Source: Sagittula sp048553715 (lineage in GTDB: Bacteria > Pseudomonadota > Alphaproteobacteria > Rhodobacterales > Rhodobacteraceae). From it: a stretch of 64,000 bases of DNA. The number at the start of each line of letters is the position of its first letter. Positions within the stretch are counted from its first letter, which is position 1. Of the stretch, positions 60,864-64,000 are shown piece after piece. Both the position numbers and the translations under genes were made by a program. The stretch spans positions 3,384-67,383 of the forward strand of contig NZ_JBLZNC010000011.1 in NCBI RefSeq assembly GCF_048553715.1, in the 5' to 3' direction. The notes below the pieces were generated by a model. It was not told the DNA's origin. It saw only the letters and a list, made by a program, of their open reading frames with translations, and searched no databases.

Positions 60864-60891
60864 CGGGCGCTGCATGAATATGCGGCGCCCG
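60864..60891 (+). terminator. Terminator after the LacI gene
   Basis: Twelve-bp stem with one G-T pair (arms CGGGCGC.TGCAT and ATGCG.GCGCCCG, loop GAAT). It starts 48 bases after the stop codon and is followed by TTGCAG. Confidence 0.65.
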
Positions 60892-60936
60892 TTGCAGTGC
60901 ATGCATCAAACCGTCTTTCAACATGCTAAAAGCACT

Positions 60937-60957
60937 GATATGCGTCTCGCACATATC
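60937..60957. promoter_or_regulatory. Candidate operator before the fatty acid permease
   Basis: Arms GATATG (60937-60942) and CATATC (60952-60957) with a 9-base centre that also contains CG...CG symmetry. It ends 26 bases before the permease start and is a plausible LacI site or promoter overlap. Confidence 0.4.
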
Positions 60958-60983
60958 CGATCTTCAATGACAGGAGGAGCTTG

Positions 60984-62291
60984 ATGCTCGGTTTTATTTC
61001 TCGGCCGATGGTGCGGATCGTTGACCGCTATCTGCCTGATCCCTTTGTATTTGTGCTGATCTTGACCCTCGTCGCCGGTGTGGCGGCGGTTGCGACACAG
61101 GGCACCGGCCCGCTGGAAGTTGTCACCTATTGGGGTGACGGATTCTGGTCGCTTCTGACCTTTTCCATGCAAATGCTGCTTGTCCTTGTCACAGGCTATA
61201 TGATGGCCTCGACGCCCTTGGTACGACGCGGGCTTGCGGCGCTGGCGGGGATGGCCAGCAGCGCGGGCGGGGCCATTTTGCTGGTCAGCTTTGTGTCGCT
61301 GACCGCGTCCTGGATCAACTGGGGCTTCGGGCTTGTGGTGGGCGCGCTATTTGCCCGCGAACTCGCCCGCACAATCAAGGTCGACTACCGGCTGCTCGTC
61401 GCCTCTGCCTACTCCGGTTTTATCATCTGGCACGGTGGACTTGCGGGGTCGGTGCCACTGTCCATCGCGACCGCAGGTCACCCGTTTGAACAGATCGCCG
61501 GGGTCATCCCGACCTCGGACACGATTTTTGCCGTGTTCAACCTGTGCATCGTGTTTACGCTGCTGATCGTGGTGCCGCTGGTGAACCGAGCCATGATGCC
61601 GCGCGACGAAGACGCCGTTTACGTCGACCCCGCTTTGCTGGCGGAAGAGCCCTTTACCCCGCCTGCCAGCCCCACACCGGCGGAACGTCTGGAAAACAGC
61701 CACGCCTTGTCAGTGCTTGTGGGCGCAGCCGGGGCCGCGTGGTTGATCCAGTATTTCGCAAATGGCGGCGGGTTGACGCTCAATGTCATCAACTTCCTGT
61801 TCTTGACACTGGCGATCATTCTGCATGGCACACCGCGCAACCTGCTGAACGCGCTTACAGATGCCGTCAAAGGCGGCGCGGGCATCGTGATCCAGTTTCC
61901 GTTCTATGCGGGAATCATGGCCATCATGGTGCAGTCCGGCCTCGCGGCGAGCATCTCCGAACATCTGGTTGGGCTTGCCTCCGCTGCCACCCTGCCCTTC
62001 TGGTCGTTCTTGTCCGCCGGTATCGTGAACTTCTTTGTGCCTTCAGGCGGTGGTCAATGGGCCGTCCAAGCCCCTGTGATCCTGCCCGCCGCCGAAGCGC
62101 TCGGCGCCGATATGGCCCGTACGGCCATGGCCGTGGCATGGGGCGACGCTTGGACCAACATGGTCCAGCCGTTCTGGGCCCTGCCCATTCTGGGGATCGC
62201 GGGGCTGCGCGCCAAGGACATCATGGGCTTTTGTGTGGTCCATCTGATCCTGACGGGGCTGATCATCGCGCTGGGACTGACGTTCCTGTAA
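60984..62291 (+). CDS. Short-chain fatty acid permease (AtoE/TIGR00366 family)
   Basis: A 435-aa inner-membrane transporter with about 11-12 hydrophobic segments. Signatures are MVRIVDRYLPDPFVFVLILT, FGLVVGALFARELAR, NFFVPSGGGQWAVQAPVILP and GDAWTNMVQPFWALPILGIA. The family is AtoE, which imports acetoacetate or short-chain fatty acids. ATG 60984 follows AGGAGGAGCTTG. No beta-oxidation or CoA-transferase gene lies next to it. Confidence 0.9.
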   Translation: MLGFISRPMVRIVDRYLPDPFVFVLILTLVAGVAAVATQGTGPLEVVTYWGDGFWSLLTFSMQMLLVLVTGYMMASTPLVRRGLAALAGMASSAGGAILLVSFVSLTASWINWGFGLVVGALFARELARTIKVDYRLLVASAYSGFIIWHGGLAGSVPLSIATAGHPFEQIAGVIPTSDTIFAVFNLCIVFTLLIVVPLVNRAMMPRDEDAVYVDPALLAEEPFTPPASPTPAERLENSHALSVLVGAAGAAWLIQYFANGGGLTLNVINFLFLTLAIILHGTPRNLLNALTDAVKGGAGIVIQFPFYAGIMAIMVQSGLAASISEHLVGLASAATLPFWSFLSAGIVNFFVPSGGGQWAVQAPVILPAAEALGADMARTAMAVAWGDAWTNMVQPFWALPILGIAGLRAKDIMGFCVVHLILTGLIIALGLTFL

Positions 62292-62339
62292 ATTCGGCAA
62301 CAGGTCTTTTCGTGCGAATTACGTTGCCTGTTTCAGGCT

Positions 62340-62369
62340 CTCGCCCCTCGAGTTTTGCCGGGGGGCGAG
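62340..62369 (+). terminator. Terminator after the fatty acid permease
   Basis: Eight-bp stem CTCGCCCC/GGGGCGAG with a 14-base loop, then ATTTG; it starts 49 bases after the stop codon. Confidence 0.5.
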
Positions 62370-62469
62370 ATTTGCGACTTCGGAAACGGCCCGGCGAACA
62401 TGTCTGATCTGTTATGGCTCAAGACGTCCAGAGAGGGGGCAACCGACGCGACTGTTCGTGCCCTTTGAT

Positions 62470-63000
62470 CAAAACTGCTTTTCGATGAGAGAGCGATGGA
62501 TAAGCTCCATAACAACCAGATCCGCCCGCTGTCTGCGGCTGGCAGTTCGACTAGGAAAAGCCCGCAAACCGCGCGGGCTGACGTTCATGACCTGACATAG
62601 CCGTACGATCGGAAGGCGCCACAATGTTCTTCCCCTCTCGTGCATTTTCAATGCACGGCCGTGCAGTGGGCGACCCGACACCTCATGTTCTTTCGCACGC
62701 GAACAGCCAGTTGGCATTCGTCTGGGAAACACCCGATTGCAGCCTTTCTTCATCCTTCTTCCTTTAGGATGTCCCGCTCTCCTTTGAGATGCGGTTCTCA
62801 TGCCAAAGCCGTTCGTTGTCGCGTACAAGCTCGCGATCCTCGGAGGATACCACATCCGTGTCGCGGTGCGCGTTCCCCCATTTGTTCAGCGTCGAAAGCT
62901 GAATGCCCAAATCATCCGCAACCTGCCAACGTGTCAGCCCGCTGGTCAGCGCGATCCGCACTGCATCAGAACGGATTTCGTCGCTCCGTTTCAGTCCCAT
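62470..63000 (-). pseudogene. Decayed IS3-family OrfA-OrfB
   Basis: OrfA starts at 63000 with MGLKRSDEIRSDAVRIALTS and continues QVADDLGIQLSTLNKWGNAH to about 62775, where it loses frame (SKESGTS). In another frame, about 62620-62470, LPIVRLCQVMNVSPRG and SRRQRADLVVMELIH match the first part of OrfB. The rest of OrfB, including the DDE residues, is missing. The fragment is too degraded for transposition. Confidence 0.8.
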
Positions 63001-63363
63001 AATTCGTCTCTTTTGCAGCAACGAAGGTTATCAGGGAGCGGCATCAAACCGCGACAGGTCCAGTCCTCGCCTTTGGTCTTCATGTCCCAAACTCTGTTTC
63101 GAAAAAAATCGGATCATGCAGATCCGGCCGGCAAAGACCTTGACCGTTTCAAGGGCACGCACAACCTGCCCAGCCTTACAAACCACTAGCCGCTTACGAG
63201 AGCGCATTTGCTACAACGTAAATCGAACAAATCTTGCCCGAACTCGGTCCCGTTCCCTGCCCTTCCTTGCATTTCGGGGAGGCTTTTAACAGTGGGGAGT
63301 TTTTTGCCGCACCGCACAGTTTCGCCTTGTACCCCCCATGTTTCCTTGGATATACGCGTCAAC
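63001..63363. other. Gene-free stretch between IS remnant and tRNA-Ser
   Basis: No gene, hairpin terminator or IS end is convincing here. It is lower in GC in part and includes a 7-base A run (about 63105). It probably holds the tRNA promoter just before 63364. Confidence 0.4.
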
Positions 63364-63453
63364 GGAGACGTGGCCGAGTGGTCGAAGGCGCTCCCCTGCT
63401 AAGGGAGTAGGCCCGGAAGGGTCTCGAGGGTTCGAATCCCTTCGTCTCCGCCA
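63364..63453 (+). tRNA. tRNA-Ser (GCU anticodon)
   Basis: A 90-base type II tRNA with encoded CCA. The acceptor stem GGAGACG/CGTCTCC has discriminator G, D-loop TGGCCGAGTGGTCGAAGGCG, anticodon stem CTCCC/GGGAG with loop CTGCTAA (anticodon GCT at 63398-63400), a long variable arm typical of serine tRNA, and T-arm GAGGGTTCGAATCCCTTC. It reads AGC and AGU. It is directly followed by an integrase fragment, a common integration target. Confidence 0.97.
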
Positions 63454-63598
63454 CCCACCATTTTCATTGAACCCCATGGGACCGCTTGATAGCGTAGTTA
63501 CTGAACTTATGCGCTTATTCTCGTTTGTTGATTGCGTTCGTTTCACTACGATTGCGCTCGGTTCTGTTCGTTCCGTGGTATGAAAGGTGGTACGTCTG

Positions 63599-63888
63599 AT
63601 GGCCTACACCTCCGGCAAACTGACCAAGAATCTCGTCCGCACCCTCGGCCCGGGGCGGCACGGCGACGGCAATGGCCTCTACCTCGTCGTCGATCCATCC
63701 GGTGCCCGTCGCTGGATCGTGCGCGTCACCGTGAAGGGGCAGCGCAATCGCCAGGGCAAGCCCAACCGAACGGACTTCGGTCTAGGCGGCGCTGACATCA
63801 TAACCCTGACCGTCGCCCGCGAGCGAGCCCTTGAATACCGACGCCTCGCCAAGCAGGGGCTGAACCCGAAGCACGGTCAGCAGTGGAT
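63599..63888 (+). pseudogene. Tyrosine-type integrase fragment (DUF4102 N-terminus), cut by IS
   Basis: Only the N-terminal arm-DNA-binding region of a phage/island integrase remains: MAYTSGKLTKNLVRTLGPGR, GNGLYLVVDPSGARRWIVRV, LTVARERALEYRRLAKQGLN. LNP is followed directly by KHGQQWI, which in relatives lies about 25 residues later, so an internal deletion is likely. The frame then runs into IS sequence near 63888 (GNLPIFTGVQP). The catalytic Arg-His-Arg-Tyr domain is absent. The gene begins 146 bases after tRNA-Ser, the usual arrangement for tRNA-integrated islands. Confidence 0.8.
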
Positions 63889-64000
63889 TGGTAATCTCCC
63901 CATTTTTACTGGGGTCCAGCCGTAGAATTCAGGCGGCTGTTTTCAGTTTCATGGCGGGTGTTATGCCGCCGATGCCCATGTTGGGGCGCTCGTTGTTGTA
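63889..64000 (-). mobile_element. IS3-family element, right part outside window
   Basis: The end of OrfB occupies 63929-64000 on the minus strand: YNNERPNMGIGGITPAMKLK then TAA-type tail and a stop at 63929-63931. The terminal segment 63889-63928 contains GGTAATCTCCCC and a CCCC/GGGG hairpin, the likely IS end. It interrupts the integrase. The remainder of the element lies beyond base 64000, so whether it is intact is unknown. Confidence 0.8.

Noticed and set aside
62469..62855. 128-codon minus-strand frame as an intact gene
   Set aside because: Only its last third matches a protein (IS3 OrfB N-terminus); it is part of a frameshifted transposase remnant.

Overview
The window looks like a chromosomal segment of a marine Rhodobacteraceae (roseobacter-group) alphaproteobacterium. 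The basis is high-GC coding on both strands, short overlaps between cotranscribed genes, a form I aerobic CO dehydrogenase operon, TAXI-type TRAP transport, a MetH split into two genes, and several families common in roseobacters. No ribosomal marker is present, so genus is not called.

Layout. 1-0.6 kb: deletion remnant of an IS3-family element. 0.8-6.5 kb: housekeeping and small genes (GFA protein, inositol monophosphatase family, aspartate aminotransferase, XRE regulator with sdhE, MarR-type regulator, DUF1194, glyoxalase I). 7-9.5 kb: a Slam-type outer-membrane translocon overlapping its likely client, a TbpB-like surface lipoprotein. 9.7-13.1 kb: thyA, folA, parE. 13.2-18.2 kb: an oxidoreductase block in which two of three genes on one strand are broken, with a LysR gene and a TetR gene with a double operator. 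18.2-22 kb: MetH as two overlapping genes. 22.2-24.2 kb: two small membrane proteins and an MltB-type transglycosylase.

24.2-36 kb is the most unusual part. It holds a 1636-aa RTX/Hint protein, a SARP-like (winged helix/BTAD/TPR) regulator, a vanadium-haloperoxidase/PAP2-fold protein with an N-terminal (Ser-His-Gln)n tract, an intracellular-looking S8 serine protease, and an unrecognised 442-aa protein. The promoter region between the last two carries four TCAC heptamers spaced exactly 11 bp, the geometry expected for a SARP-family regulator. I propose this set as a candidate undescribed system.

36-45 kb: MYG1, then a divergent catabolic module (class III aminotransferase and BKACE facing an RpiR regulator, TAXI-TRAP transporter and universal stress protein). 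45-53.6 kb: CO oxidation operon coxC, M, S, L, D, E, F, an unnamed 48-aa ORF, and coxG. Direct repeats 21 bp apart before coxM suit control by the LytTR domain of CoxC. 53.8-59.5 kb: a YHYH-domain protein and a 1489-aa ExeM/NucH-type extracellular nuclease with a near-perfect 458-bp internal duplication. 59.8-62.3 kb: LacI regulator and short-chain fatty acid permease. 62.4-64 kb: decayed IS3 transposase, tRNA-Ser(GCU), and an integrase fragment cut by another IS3 element, so an island boundary.

Limits: all functional calls come from reading motifs and gene order; no homology search was run.
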